Shown piece by piece: positions 37,342-48,473 of a stretch of DNA of 64,000 bases; positions within the stretch are counted from its first letter, which is position 1; each line of letters opens with the position of its first letter. This DNA is from Phaeosaccion multiseriatum. Lineage: Eukaryota > Ochrophyta, other classes. The stretch spans positions 930,001-994,000 of the forward strand of contig OZ218962.1 of assembly GCA_965112735.1 (NCBI GenBank). Reading direction: 5' to 3'. The position numbers and the translations under genes are program-made. The notes below the pieces were generated by a model. That model was not told the DNA's origin. It made no database searches and saw only the letters and a list, made by a program, of their open reading frames with translations.

Positions 37342-38655
37342 AGTGTGGGTGTGTGTGTGTGTGTGTGTGTGTGTGAGTGTGGCCGGTGGAGGCGGGAGTG
37401 GGTTGAGGTTGAGGAGGTGGCACCAGATACTGCAACAGTACAGCCACGCACCACTCACACTCATCCACCCCATTCACCCCACCCACCCACCCACCCACCC
37501 ACCCACCCACCCAAAGTCAAATCCCCCCACCCCCCTGCCCACCCGCAGACCCACCCACCCACCCACCCTCCCAGCCACCCATCCACTGCCATCCATCCAT
37601 TGACATAACACACACACTCACCTGTACGAGCGTGACCGCGTCTCGCCTCACCGCGAGCAAGAAGGCCTGCCTCCTGCCAATGAACATACGTATGCCGGCC
37701 TGTGTCAAGTGGGACAGAGAGAGAGAGAGATGGAGACATCGAGAGAGGGAGAGAGATAGATAGAGAGAGAGAGAGAGCGCGAGTGAGGGAGAGGAGGGAG
37801 GGAGAGGAGGGGAGAGAGGGGAGAGGGGGAGGGAGGGATTGAGGGAGGGAGAGAGAAAGTCCAGTTTATCGATACATGGTAGGCTCGCACTCTGTTCACA
37901 CACGCCTGTATGCCCACCCTCCCTCCCTCCTCCCACTCCCTCCCCTCCCTCCCTCCCTCCCTCCGTATTACCAACTCGCTAACCTGTATCCTTGTGGCTG
38001 CGTGATGCAGCGTGGGAATGAGGTGAAGTACATAGGCCCGCGTGGCCACCCCCCTTGCCAGTCTCTGTATCTGCACAGCAGCAAGGTCCTCGAGGGAAAG
38101 GCCGTCGTCGTCCTCCACCCACACGCTTGAGTCCTCCTCGGGGTTCTGTAACGCCGTTTTGTAACGTCATTTGTAACGGTGGGTGAGAGAGAGAGAGTGC
38201 GTGTGTGTCCAGAAGAGAAAAGAAGAAAGAGGAAGGAAGGGGGTTGAGGGTTGATTGTGAGGGGAGGGGGAAGGGAAAATGTCACTCACTCACTCACTCA
38301 CTCACTCACTCACTCACTCACACACTCACTCACTCACGCACTCACTCACTCACGCGCTTACTCACTCACATACTCACTCCCTCACTCACCCCACCCACTC
38401 ACTCACTGACTCACTCGCACACTCTTTTAGTCGATCCGTAAAGTCTGTACAACCAACAGGTACACCAGTACTCGCTGACCCACTCAGTCACTCACTAACT
38501 GATTCGCACTTTACAAAGGGGACTCAGTCACTAACTGACTCAGTCACTAACTGACTCAGTCACTAACTGACCCACTCAGTCACTCACTAACTGACTCAGT
38601 CACTAACTGACCTGCTCCAAGAGGCGGCGCTTCCTCTCGAGTGTCAGCGCTCGTC

Positions 38656-38689
<34 letters not shown>

Positions 38690-41382
38690 GGGAGAGAGAG
38701 TGTGTGTGTGTGAGAGAGAGAGTGTGTGAGAGAGAGAGATGAGAGAGGGACACACAGAGGGAGAGAGTGGGAGGGAGAGAAAGACACGACAGACACACGC
38801 ACAGAGGGAAAGAGAGACAGAGAGGGACAGACAGAAAGCAAGACAAGCCAGCCCGGCCCTAAACAAGCCCAGCCCTAAACAAGCCCGGCTCTAAACAAGC
38901 CCAGCCCGTACTCCCTTACCTCTTTTCGAGCGCCTTCCTCTGCTTGTCCTTGTACGCCAACTGTTGCTTCTGAATCAGATTCAGCTTGGCCGTCTGCCGG
39001 ACCAGCTCCTCCTGTCGCCGCCGAAGCACGCTCTCCTGCACACCCAACGCCTCCCTCCTTTTACGAATCATGCCTACCCTGTCGCGGCTCGCCTTGCCCC
39101 TTGCCACTGACTGGATCCTCTGTGCGGCCTTCTCCTTGGTCTCAATCTCGGTCCAAGTCTCCGGTCCTCCGTCTGCGGCACCCTCTGTCAGAGCCTCTTC
39201 TTCCATCTCCATTAGTTCAATGCGTGCCTCTTCCAGTCTTTCACGCATGGCGTCTAGCTCCAACTTGGGGTTGGAGTGGGGATGGGATGGGATGGGATGG
39301 GATGGCAGTGGATGGGGAGGGGGGGAGGAGGAGGAAGGAGGGGAAGGAGGAGGAGGAGGAGGAGGAGGAGGAGGAGGAGGAGGAGAAGGAGGAGGAGGAG
39401 GAGGAGGAAGAGGAGAGGAGGAGGAGGAGGAGGAGGAGGAGGAGGAGGAGGAGGAGGAGGAGGAGGAGGAGGAGGAGGAGGAGGAGGAGGAGGAGGAGGA
39501 GGAGGGGGAGGAGGAGGAGGAGGAGGAGGAGGAGGAGGAGGAGGAGGAGGAGGGGGGCGGCACAGCGGTGAAAAGGAGGGGCTGATGAGAGTCAAGCAGT
39601 AGTAACGGGTACTTGTAATTCCACTCCCCCTCTCCCTCCCACTCCACCCCCTCCACACCCACCCACACACACCTGCAGATTCTCATTCTGTTTGCGCCGC
39701 CGGATCACTTCAAGCTCCAAATTCGCCCCCACGGAACGTTTGAAGGGCGACCGTTTCCTCCCAAACGTCCCCTTGGCGTGTAACGGTTGCAGCACCCCCC
39801 CCGTCCTCTTGCTCCTCGCCAACCCAGGGGTGGGCGCCACCCCCGACATGCCCGTCGCAAATTTAGACCCTCTCGCCTCCCGCCGCGTCCCCTCTCCATT
39901 GACGTCATCCGGAGGAGGAGGGGTGAGCGGACGGTCTGCGGCGGCACTTCGTCCAGTGCCCGCGAGATCGGCAAAGGGAGCGAGCGGCCTTAGCGCCGCT
40001 GCAGGCTGTCTCATGTCCTTCCCATCGTCGGCTTTGAGGGCCGTGGCGAAGAGGTCATTGCCTGCGAGGCGGGAAGGCACCAGACGGAGAGTGGAGTCCT
40101 GCATGTAACGGCCGAAACGTCCCTCCTCTTGCAAGATGAGGCGCTCTGCCTCCCTCACACGAAGCATGTCAAAGTCTCCGAGGACGCTCATGGTGCTGCT
40201 CGCTAGCTCGGCCTTGGCCGCCCGCTTCGCCATTCCACCACTGCCGGACTGCATGAGCAGGTCCATCGCGCTCTCCTCCTCTCCACCTCCTCCTCCTCCT
40301 CCTCCTCTTGCTGCTGCTGCGGCGGCGGCGGACGAGGCTGTGGCGCCTTTCCCTCCTATGGCGGAAAAGCCAGCACTACTCCGTGGCAAGACGTCACCGA
40401 GGGGCGCGTGGGAGTCCCTCTTCTCGCCGCCAACGGAGGGGTGTGGGTTCTTGGTGCCACCTTGCCCCCCCCCCTTGCGCTGATGTTGCTGTTGCTGTAA
40501 CTGCTGCTTCTGTTGCTGTATCACCAACTCGAGCATCTGTGCGTGCATGGGCACGGGCACTATAAAGGGGTTGCGCTGCAGAGCAAAGCCCAGCCACTCT
40601 CGAAGAGGCTCGATACTCTCGAGAAAGTCGAGGTCCGAGGGAATCTTCAGCAAGTAGTTGATGCCGTTCCACATGAAAGGGCTGACAGAGGAGGACCCAG
40701 CTCCTGCTGTATCACCAACTGCTGTTGCATCACCAGCCGCCGCTGCTGCTGATGCTGCTGATGCTGCTGCTGCCGCTTCTCTCTCCTCACCAGCGGCGCT
40801 TTGCCTCTGCTTTAGCTGCTTGTGCTTGGACCGTCTCCACCTGACGATGGCTTCTGTGACTTCCACGGTGCTCATGCGGAGGAGGTCGAGTATATCAACG
40901 ACCACGGGCGGAGGGCCCTTCTTGCCCAGTCGCCGCCCGATCTGCCGCACTGCCCCCTGAAGCTTGTGCAGGTAGCCCTCTCGGACTAGGATGCACTTGA
41001 GCGCCTCAATTTCCTCCGCATTGGCAGTGTCTGCCTGTTGGCTGGGCACCAGGGTGTCCTCCATAAACGCCAGCCCACCGCTGTACGTGATGCCCCCCTG
41101 AGGCGTGGACATGTTCAAGCTTCGAGCCTGCTGCTGTTTCGCCCCCATCTTCCCAGGAAGACTCTCCAGCTTTCCCTTGCCGCCCCCCATCCCATACCTC
41201 ATCGCCTTCAAAGAGGGGGGCTGCAATTCTTGCTGCCGTCTCTTGGGGGACATGCGAAGCTGCCGCTTGCGGCTGCCTTGCGGTTGGTCCCTTTCCCATG
41301 CCCACTTGTCTGAGGCATTCTCCCCTCCGCCTCCTCCCTGTCCAGCGCCTTGCCTGCGGCTGGCAGGGGTTGGGCTCTGCAT
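22859..41382 (-). CDS. Giant IQ-motif protein of unknown function (about 3,990 codons)
   Basis: Not recognised. Exons: 41382-39673, 39263-38920, 38654-38612, 38145-37984, 37699-37622, 37218-36731, 36086-35336, 35132-34854, 34223-34041, 33547-33449, 33056-32691, 32409-31916, 31453 to about 31127, 30806-30507, 30222-30121, 29788-29720, 29477 to about 28208, about 28164-23633, 23236-22859. All junction phases agree except for two problems (31.33 and 28.2 kb). About five IQ motifs, likely calmodulin or light-chain sites, lie at residues 620-810, e.g. RIQSVARGKASR, QIQRLARGVATR and TIQRIGRGRKGR; introns fall right after two IQ dipeptides. Further on are charged helices, then a long C-terminal part with recurring strands such as LRLVVYNPKLASY and FKLIAYDPKTSQ. 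Poly-Glu (27979-28150) and poly-Gly (35529-35705) come from CCT tracts. One gene is inferred from phase continuity; two genes remain possible. Confidence 0.7.
23519..23617. repeat. (ACA)n tract in the last IQ-gene intron
   Basis: About 33 units, TTG/TGT on the transcribed strand, inside the intron 23632-23237. That intron has a CAG|GTGCGT donor and a CCCCCACAG acceptor. Confidence 0.95.
27979..28150. repeat. (CCT)n tract encoding poly-Glu
   Basis: An almost pure trinucleotide run near the start of the large exon 18 of the IQ gene, read on the minus strand as more than 50 glutamates with one lysine interruption. Confidence 0.9.
29846..30105. repeat. (GGA)n tract in an IQ-gene intron
   Basis: About 260 bases with occasional GGG, GCA and GAA units, between exons 16 and 15 (29789-30120). 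Confidence 0.95.
30809..30961. repeat. (TG)n tract in an IQ-gene intron
   Basis: A dinucleotide run with C and T interruptions directly abutting the acceptor of exon 14, so the intron's 3' pyrimidine tract is (AC)n on the sense strand. Confidence 0.95.
31676..31806. repeat. (TAGG)n-rich tract
   Basis: TAGG and TACG tetranucleotides within the intron between exons 12 and 13 of the IQ gene, preceded by a G-rich stretch at 31507-31650. Confidence 0.9.
33069..33219. repeat. (ACA)n tract upstream of IQ-gene exon 11
   Basis: About 50 units with CAG/GCA interruptions in the intron 33057-33448, ending about 12 bases from the acceptor of exon 11. Confidence 0.95.
33553..33832. repeat. 33-bp minisatellite, eight units and a partial ninth
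   Basis: The core GTGGGGAGCATACGGGTGAG repeats head to tail; unit ends alternate between AAGGAAC and AAGGGGC, hinting at a 66-bp higher-order unit. 33 bp equals 11 codons and the array is open on the minus strand (MAAPSHPYAPH-type units). It lies just upstream of the TTAG acceptor of exon 10 and is out of frame with that exon, so it is placed in the intron. Confidence 0.9.
34540..34795. repeat. (CCCA)n/(CTCA)n tract
   Basis: Tetranucleotide repeats in the intron between exons 8 and 9 of the IQ gene. Confidence 0.95.
35529..35705. repeat. (CCT)n tract encoding poly-Gly
   Basis: Inside exon 7 of the IQ gene, read as GGA/GGG glycines with a few Ala and Glu. The frame stays open across it, and conserved-looking sequence lies on both sides (RFVEVAKGAVEGAKD and LRLSVAQAALETGSD). 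Confidence 0.9.
36321..36686. repeat. (CCCT)n with embedded (CCGT)n block
   Basis: About 365 bases of strict tetranucleotide repeat in the intron between exons 6 and 7. Two CCGT blocks (36325-36345 and 36426-36490) interrupt the CCCT array. Confidence 0.97.
37212..37380. repeat. (TG)n with an (AT)n core
   Basis: A TG/GTGTGGG-type run with ATATATATATAT at about 37312-37325, directly upstream of IQ-gene exon 6 on the transcribed strand. Confidence 0.9.
38282..38405. repeat. (CACT)n tract
   Basis: CACT repeats in the intron upstream of IQ-gene exon 4, followed to about 38610 by longer units built from GACTCAGTCACTAACT. Confidence 0.9.
39326..39552. repeat. (AGG)n tract in IQ-gene intron 1
   Basis: About 225 bases; sense strand is (CCT)n, leading toward the CCCCAAG acceptor of exon 2. 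Confidence 0.95.
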
Positions 41383-41884
41383 TGTCCACCCCTGCTATGA
41401 TCTAAAGTGTGCCTAAGGCCTATAGAGCTCTGAGCGTGCCTTACCGCGCTCCCATCCTCCGCTCGAACTGAACCATAGGTACCGTACGCTTATCCATGAA
41501 GTAGGTCCTCCCTTTGTCAGAGAAGGATCCGACAATCGGACAGAGAGAGAGATTCCAGAGCACGGGGCAAGGTAACGGCGTGACCCCGCGGTTTCAGCTC
41601 TCCCGGAAAATCATCTCTCCCTTGGTATGGTGAAGGCTCTCCGGAGAGGGCAGGGAAGGGACGAAGAACCCTCGGAGAAAGGGGGGGAGGGAAAGAGACA
41701 ACTAAGAAAGGAGGGCCTACTCTCTTGTGCGTTGGAGGGGCTGGGTGGGGGTGCACTGCGAACATAGCTGCCCTCGCCATCGGGAAAAGGGGGAGAGATT
41801 CAGGTGCCGTCGTGCATCATCAGTGGTAGCAGTAGGAGCAGCAGCGGCGGCGGCGGCCGCCAAGGTCGAGGGTAGCGGGGTACT
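41383..41884. promoter_or_regulatory. Shared upstream region of the divergent IQ and membrane-protein genes
   Basis: 502 bases between opposed start codons; no repeat tract, tRNA or reading frame is supported. It should contain both promoters. No named motif is visible. Confidence 0.4.
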
Positions 41885-43326
41885 ATGAGCGACGACGCTT
41901 ACTTTTTGCCGCTGGGTATCCTGGATGGTGCCGACAACGTGGAGGACGAGGCAGGCATTCTGGGAGGAGCCCTGCTGGACGAGCTGAATGAAGACCTCAG
42001 CCACAGCAGGAGCAGCAGCGGCAGCAGTCACAGCAGAGCTCAACACGCACACCAGTCCAGCGGCAGTCTGGACGCGGCGAGCGTGCCCAATGGCGGCGGG
42101 GGCGGTGATGTTGGGGGCCTGCGTGGGACCCGGCGGAGCGGCGCTGCATCGGGGCCGAGGTGAGAAGGAGACAAGAGTGAGATTCACTGCAGCAGCGGCA
42201 GCAGTAAATGCGTTTTCTGCCATGGTAGCAGCCAAAGGGGTTGGGGGGGGGGGCTGGTTTGCCTCTTTTGCCTACTGACCTGCTGCCCTCCTATCCACTC
42301 CCCAACCTTTGGGTACTGCCCGCAACCACGCAGACCACTCCCCACTTTGATGGGGGCGGAGCTGCTGCATGTACCGGGCACTTACGTGCAGCAGCAGCGA
42401 CAACAAGGCTTGGTGGAGGGGCAGCGCGTACAGGGGTCGGGTCAGCAGCAGGTGGGGGAGTCACCCACCCGCCGCCTCAGCCTGAACCAATCCTCACGAC
42501 CGCTGCTCTCCGAGCTCGGTGACAGTGGCAGCGGAAGCAGAGTGTTCTCCCCCGCCGCCTCCTCCTCCTCCTCCTCGGGGGGCTTTTCAGCGGCCGTCGG
42601 ATCGGCACGGCGGACTCCAGCAGCAGGTGGTGGTGTTGGTGGCGGCGGCGGTACAGCAGCGCAAGCTGGACAGCGTATGTCACACCCCAAACAAAGGCCT
42701 TCTACCGACGCTCAGCGGGGCGGTGGTGGTGGTGGTGAAGGTGGTGGTGGTGAAGGTGGTGGTGGTGGTGGTGGTGGTGGTGGTGGTGGTGGTGGTGGTG
42801 GTGGTGGTGGTGCGGGGCCTGAGGGAGGGTGGTCGCACCAGGCATCACTCGGGCGGATGGGCTCCACTCAGCGCCATCCCCTTGCCATCGAGCATCGGAG
42901 GGCAGCAGCAGCAGCAGCAGCAGCAGGAGGAGGAGGAGGAGGCCCCAAGACCGCCACGAGCAGCGGCAGCAGCAGCAGTAGCAGCATCAGCAGCAACAAC
43001 AGCAGCAGCAGCGGCAGCAGCAACAGCAAAGGCACCGCCGCTCAGGGGGCCCCCCGAAGGTCCTCCTCAGGCTCCTCAGGACTGGTGGATGCTAATGGCA
43101 CTGGCGGTAGTGGGGGGGGGGCGAGTGTGAGTGCGAGCGAGGCGGCCATGGGAAGTGGTACAGGTACAGCAAACAACTGGGCCAACGCGCATCATCTTCA
43201 GCAGCACCACCACCGGCAGCAGCAGCAGCAGCAGAGAGTGAAGGACGTGGTTCCTGCTCCAGGACTGACGCGCCAGAACCTCCCTGCCTTTCCTCCCGGC
43301 ATGGGCCCTTCCCAAGGGGGTGCTGG

Positions 43327-43358
<32 letters not shown>

Positions 43359-43524
43359 GGCCGTACAACTTCGCAGCAGTTGTGGCAAAGGCTCCTTCTC
43401 CCGCCTTCGACGCTGAGAAGGGTGTGGGCGCCGCACCACTATCATCATCGGATACTCGCCAGCACTCGGCGGTACAGCAGTTGGCGATACAGCAGCAACA
43501 GCAGCAGTCGTGGTGGCGCAAGGG

Positions 43525-43560
<36 letters not shown>

Positions 43561-46405
43561 CCCGAGCGCCGGGTCAACAGGCGTATCCAAACAGCAGGCC
43601 TCAGCGGGGGGGGCATCGTCGGCTCAGTCGGGCTCGGGAGGGGGGGGGGCTACTGGCATATTCAAACGCGGAAGTGCTCCTTCCCTACAGCAGCAGCAGC
43701 AGCAGCAGCAGCGTCGATTCTCGCAGCAGCAGTTGGTGATGCAGCAGCAGCAGCAGCAGCAGCAGCAGTTGGTGATACAGCAGCAGAAGGCGGCTTTGGA
43801 GGGTGCAGGAGGGCGAGGGGGGAGGGGTGAACACGGAGGCCGGAGGGGGCAGGCCGGAGGAGGAGGTATGGTTGGGCTGAGCGATGGTGGGGGGGGGAGC
43901 AGGGGGGGACAGCAGCAGCACTACCAACAGCAGCAGCTGCAGCAGCAAAGGAGGCAACAACAACAACAACAACAGCAGCAGCAGCAGCAGCAGCTTTTCC
44001 GCCAGCAACAGCAGATGCGGCAGCAGCAGCGGCAGCAGCAGCAGCAGCAGCAGCAGCAGTTGGTGATACAGCAGCAGGGCGTCGCCGCGGGGCGCGGGCG
44101 TAGGGGCAAGACGGGGGGTAGTGTTGGCGGTGTTGGAGGCATGGCTTTGAAGGAAGCACCCTTGTCTTCGAGCAATGCTTCCACCCACGGGAGGGGCGGA
44201 CGCAGCAACGGACAAGAGCAGCGGGAGGGTGAGAAGGGTGGGGAGAAGGAGGAGGAGGGGGTGAGGCAGGCACCTAGTCATGGCGATGATGAGAGTGGAA
44301 AGGGAGGCGCAGCAGCAGCAGTTGGTGATACAGCAGCAGTTGGCATGGGTGGAGAGGAGGAGGGTGCGGAGGAGCAGCATGGGGGCCGGCGTGGCGGTGC
44401 TACTCAGACGGAGTCGAGGGGCAGAGGTGTGCGAGGCGAAGCACGGAGTGAGGAGGAGCAGGAGGAGGAGGAGGAGGAGGAGGAGGAGGAGGAGGTAAGC
44501 GAAGAGGGGGAGGAGAGGAGGAGTAACACCGTGGGGATGGAGGCACACTCGGAGATGATGACCTCGCTCGACAGCCCTTCTGTCACAGCGCGCTCTTCAC
44601 ATCAGCAGGGGCATCCCCAGGGGGGGCAGCATGGACATCACCAAGGGCGGCAGGGGGGGCTAACGCGACACAGTCGAGGCAAGAGAAACAAGGACAGGAA
44701 TGGAGGAGCAGGAGGAGGAGGAGGAGGAGGCGGCAGCGGCGGCAGCGGGGGCGGTGGTGGTGGAGGAGGTGGAGGAGGAGGAGGAGGAGGAGGAGGAGGG
44801 GGGGGGCAAGCGAGGGACGCGCGCCACGGCAGCAGTAGCAGCACCAGCAACACCTCGGCCGCTGGCGCCATGCTCTCGGCCTTCACCACGCCTGGAGGCT
44901 CCCCCTCTTCCGCCGCCGCCGCCGCCGCTTCTGCCGCTGCGAGTGCATTGGGATCGTTAGTACTCCGTGCTGTCTCCGCGCTGTTACACCTGGCCGGCTA
45001 CCTGGCCTTCCGACCCTTCGAGCTGCTGGCCTCGCTGCTGGGGGTGGTCTTGCTACGCCTCACCTCCATGCTCCGGCGTCCGTCCGCGTCGGTGTGGGTG
45101 GTGTCCGCGGGTTCGAATCTGCTCGGCCGCCTGGTGGAAGGTTTGATTGTGCTTCTCGCCCTGCTGGGGAGGCTGGTGGGCAATGTGGCTCTTGTGGTGT
45201 GGCGGGTGCACGAATATGCCGCCCGGGAAGCCCTCACCAACCACGCTGTGAGCTTGTGCTATTGCCTCATCTACTGCTGTCAGTACTTTCGGGGTACCCT
45301 TGATTGGGCCCCGCATTGGGTACGTTCCGCGGTTTTTCTCTCTGAAAAAAAGTGTGTGGAGTGCGTGTTGTTGGGGGATGTTGGATGGATTTGGGGGGGG
45401 GGGGGGGGGGTCCCAACATTGGGGACGGACGCCCTTCGTTTTTATTGTTTTATTCTGTTCTTCTCTTGGGTTGTTTTGCGTCCTCACTTGTTTTTTCTGC
45501 TTCGCCTCACTCATCTCTTTTCTCCACTTGTGAATCTCTCGCTCTCCCCTCTCTCTTCTCCTCCCCCCACCCCGCTCTCTTTTCTCCTCTCCAAGGCGGT
45601 GACATGTGTGGCCTACCTCTTTACGATGCACATGGTGGCCGGGGGGAGCAGTGCGCAGGAAGGAGGAGGGGTCCAGGGGGACGGAGGGGGAGGGGGAGGG
45701 GGGGGCTTTACATCGTACCCCTACCAGCACCCTTCCTCCTCCTCCGCTCTCGTCTCCGCCAACGCCCCAACCAAGACGACCGTCCGAGGCAAGGCTTCCA
45801 GTGTAACCGCCGCCACAGCTGGAGGCGGAGGAGGAGGAGGAGGAGGAGGAGGAGGAGGAGGAGGAGGAGGAGCGGACAGAGGGGACAAGAACGGGGCAGG
45901 GGCAGGGACGGGGGCGCACAGCAAAAGAGGCGGGGGTGGGGTGGGAACAGGGCACCAGCAGCATCTTCATCTTCATCATCATCATCAGCAGCAGCAGCAG
46001 CAAGCACAGTCACAGTCCCGCTTCCTGCTCATGGGCAGCTGCTTTGTGCCGACTGTGCGAATGGCGCTGCCCCTGCTCGTGTTGGTGATGGGCGTGTCGG
46101 GTCACAGCTGTCTCATGGACCTCAAGGGATCAGAGCTCATGCTCTTGTCCTTCCTCCTTTGCGGCCTTCGTATGCGCTGCTTCCTCAGCCCCATCTTCTT
46201 GGGCCTTGCCTCTGTCCAGGCCCTCTTGGTGCTGGGCTTACCCTCGTCTTCCACGCTGCAGTACTGTCAGCTGCTCATGGGCTTTACGGCGCTGCGGGCT
46301 GTGTCCTCCGTCAATCTCATCACAGGTACCAGCGCCTGCCACTCCACCTACCTTGTCAACGTGTCCCTCACAGATGGGTTCAAAGTGGTGGTGCCGACGC
46401 ACTGA
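41885..46405 (+). CDS. Gln/Gly-rich protein with C-terminal membrane region, unknown function
   Basis: Not recognised. Three exons: 41885-42159, 42334-45319, 45596-46405 (1,357 codons with stop); phases agree. Residues 1-90 (MSDDAYFLPLGILDG...) are acidic and look folded. The next 880 are low-complexity, with Gln, Gly, Ser and Ala runs and several copies of the peptide QLVIQQ. Residues about 950-1090 contain several hydrophobic segments (AVSALLHLAGYLAF, LLASLLGVVLL, LIVLLALLGRLVGNVALVV). The C-terminal 130 residues have further likely spans (ALPLLVLVMGVSG, MLLSFLLCGLRMRCFLSPIFLGLASVQALLVLGL, split here only for description). It is probably an integral membrane protein with a long disordered N-terminal arm. 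The second intron (276 nt) is open in frame, so a longer isoform is possible. Confidence 0.7.
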
Positions 46406-47720
46406 TTGATGAGTGGAGCAGCAGCGCTGAGGGAAGACTGACTTGAGCACTGGCAGAGGCGGGGGGGGGGGGCACTGACTACGGAGTAGAGCACTGAGTT
46501 GGAGTAGAGCACTGATTGGAGTGGAGGGGGGCAAGCAAGGCAAGCAATTGGGGAGTGAGTGGGTATAGCTGTGCACTCTTACACAGGAACATCGCAGCTG
46601 ACTCACTGTTTGGCTGGCTGACTGACTGGCTGACTGACTGGCTGTCTGACTGGCTGTCTGACTGACTGACTGACTGACTGACTGACTGACTGGAGCCCTG
46701 TGGTGTGGACAAGAGATGCTGCCCTTTGTCTGGAAATAAAGGAGGGGAAGAAGTTGGGGGTTTTGTTGTTGAATTGTTGTGTCTTTCCTTCCTCTTGGAG
46801 CTTGGTGGTAGAGCCCAGGCATGGGCACTGTATGATTGTATGTGGAGAGAACACACGCCCCCAGTGCGTATGCGATAGTCAACCTGTCTGTCCCTTGGCT
46901 TGCCACCCCCAGGGGCAGTTCAAAGGGATGACTGAATGCCCTCCATATATAGCCACCCAATGAGTTTTAAAAGTAATAACAGGAGGAAAAGTAGAGTGGT
47001 GTTGTGCTTCTCTCTTTGTTGAACATGCTGACATTTGCACTGAAGAGGGAGTGAGTCAATAAGAGGTACGTACGTCGTACGTAAGGCTTTAGTCGGACGC
47101 TGATGGGAGGGCGGGGGGAGAAGGGCTTCCTTTGCCTCGCAAAAGGGTCAAAGGGGGGACAACAGAATAAGCTCACACAGTCAGTCAACGCACTTCAGTG
47201 CAGGGTGCTTGGACCCATGTCGGGGGCACGAGAGAGAGAGGGGGGGGGGGGCAAAGAGCCAAGAAAGAGAGGTAAACAAATGGTCTACGTCGATGTATGC
47301 TGGGTGATGAAAAAGTACGCGACGAACAGTAACGATGATGCAAGTATGATATTGATTGCGGCCACACGGCCCTCGCATTCGCCCCCACCACACACCACCT
47401 TCCCTAAACTAGCGAGCGGGTCACCTCCTCCTCCAATCCGCATACTTTCTCCTTCTCTTGTCAACCCCCCCCGCCCTTCCCTCTTCCCACAAGGACCTTG
47501 CTACCTCACTCGCTGCTCCTTGCAGATGAAAACACACAAGCGTGCATCATATGGACAAATCCTACTCCTGCTTCGCCTTCCCAGGCTGCTGGCGCTGCTC
47601 CATTCGAGCGTCCCGCCCCGGCCTCTCCCCCTCCTTTCTCCTCCTCCTCCTCCCGCTGCTGCTGTCACTACCCCCCATCCCAGCCACGCCAACAGCAACC
47701 GCACTCACTACATGACCGAT
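46406..47720. other. Spacer with (GACT)n repeats
   Basis: Convergent 3' flank between the membrane-protein gene and the small single-span gene. GACTGACT/GGCTGACT repeats occupy 46610-46692. No coding region is supported; the remainder is mixed unique sequence. Confidence 0.6.
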
Positions 47721-48270
47721 CAGTGGTCAAGGTCCGAGTAGTCCTGTAAGAGTTGCAATGCAAACGTTGGAGAGAGAGATAGGGATTGGGGCCAGCCAAT
47801 CAGTCAGCACACGCCAGATGAAGAAGAGGAGGGGGGCCTATTCCTTCCGGAACAACGGCTCACCTTGAGGACGAACATCTTGTGGTAGGGTGAGTTCTTC
47901 CTGGCCTCGTCGCTGATGCTCGCCTCCGTGCCGAGGGCCATCAAGGCGAAGGACGCACTGACAAAGGAAGAAGGGAAGAGTGGAGGGAGTAAGAGTTGTG
48001 TGAGGTACGCTATCCCGCATCTCACAGCGCTACTGCCCCCCCCCCGCAAAGCATTCTAATCTATCGAACAGTGCAGGCATCCCCCCCCCCAGTCCTTGCA
48101 TCCCTCCTCCTGCGTCTCAGACGCAAAGCAAAACAACCCGGGTTTCGTCGCACACACGCGACGGCCAAAGCCCCCACTCACACATAGCCGATGACGAAGG
48201 GCCGGAACGCAGGCCGGGCAATCTCCTGCTTCACGAAGCTCAAAAACGGTCCTCTGTGCCAGTAAGGCAT
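47721..48270 (-). CDS. 68-residue single-span protein, possibly ATP synthase subunit j/i-like
   Basis: Three small exons, 48270-48182, 47957-47864 and 47744-47721 (69 codons with stop), join in phases 2 and 0 with good GTGAGT/GTGAGC donors and TTTGTCAG and CTTACAG acceptors. The product starts MPYWHRGPFLSFVKQEIARP, has one hydrophobic segment (FRPFVIGYVASFALMALG), continues TEASISDEARKNSPYHKMF and ends DYSDLDH. The size, N-terminal amphipathic part, single span and short polar tail resemble the small mitochondrial F-type ATP synthase subunit j (Atp18), but this is shape-based inference. Another small respiratory-chain subunit is equally possible. The gene is too short for ordinary ORF filters. 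Confidence 0.7.
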
Positions 48271-48473
48271 TGCTCTCTATCTCTCTATCTACACTCTTTT
48301 CTCTCTTCTCTCTCGATTTATCCACCCACGCACCCGGGGGGGCGCGCTGGTCGTATGTCAAGGAGTATAAGTCAGTGGCCCTGGCCTATGCAACCTGGGC
48401 CTCGTTGGTGGGCTGGAAGCCACCCTCATCTTACCTGCATCTGGTCGCTCGTTGGCCATTGCTCGCGGTCAGG
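48271..48473. promoter_or_regulatory. Shared upstream region of divergent small-protein and GNL3-like genes
   Basis: 203 bases between opposed starts. It has a CT-rich stretch at 48271-48320 but no named motif. Geometry is the only support. Confidence 0.4.

Noticed and set aside
42347-46405. A 1,352-codon frame on the plus strand starting at TTG
   Set aside because: The frame is open but the first codon is not ATG; a spliced upstream exon with an ATG at 41885 joins in phase.
48056-48361. A 101-residue frame on the minus strand
   Set aside because: It lies in a different frame over the first exon of the small single-span gene, whose splicing phases and membrane segment are more convincing.
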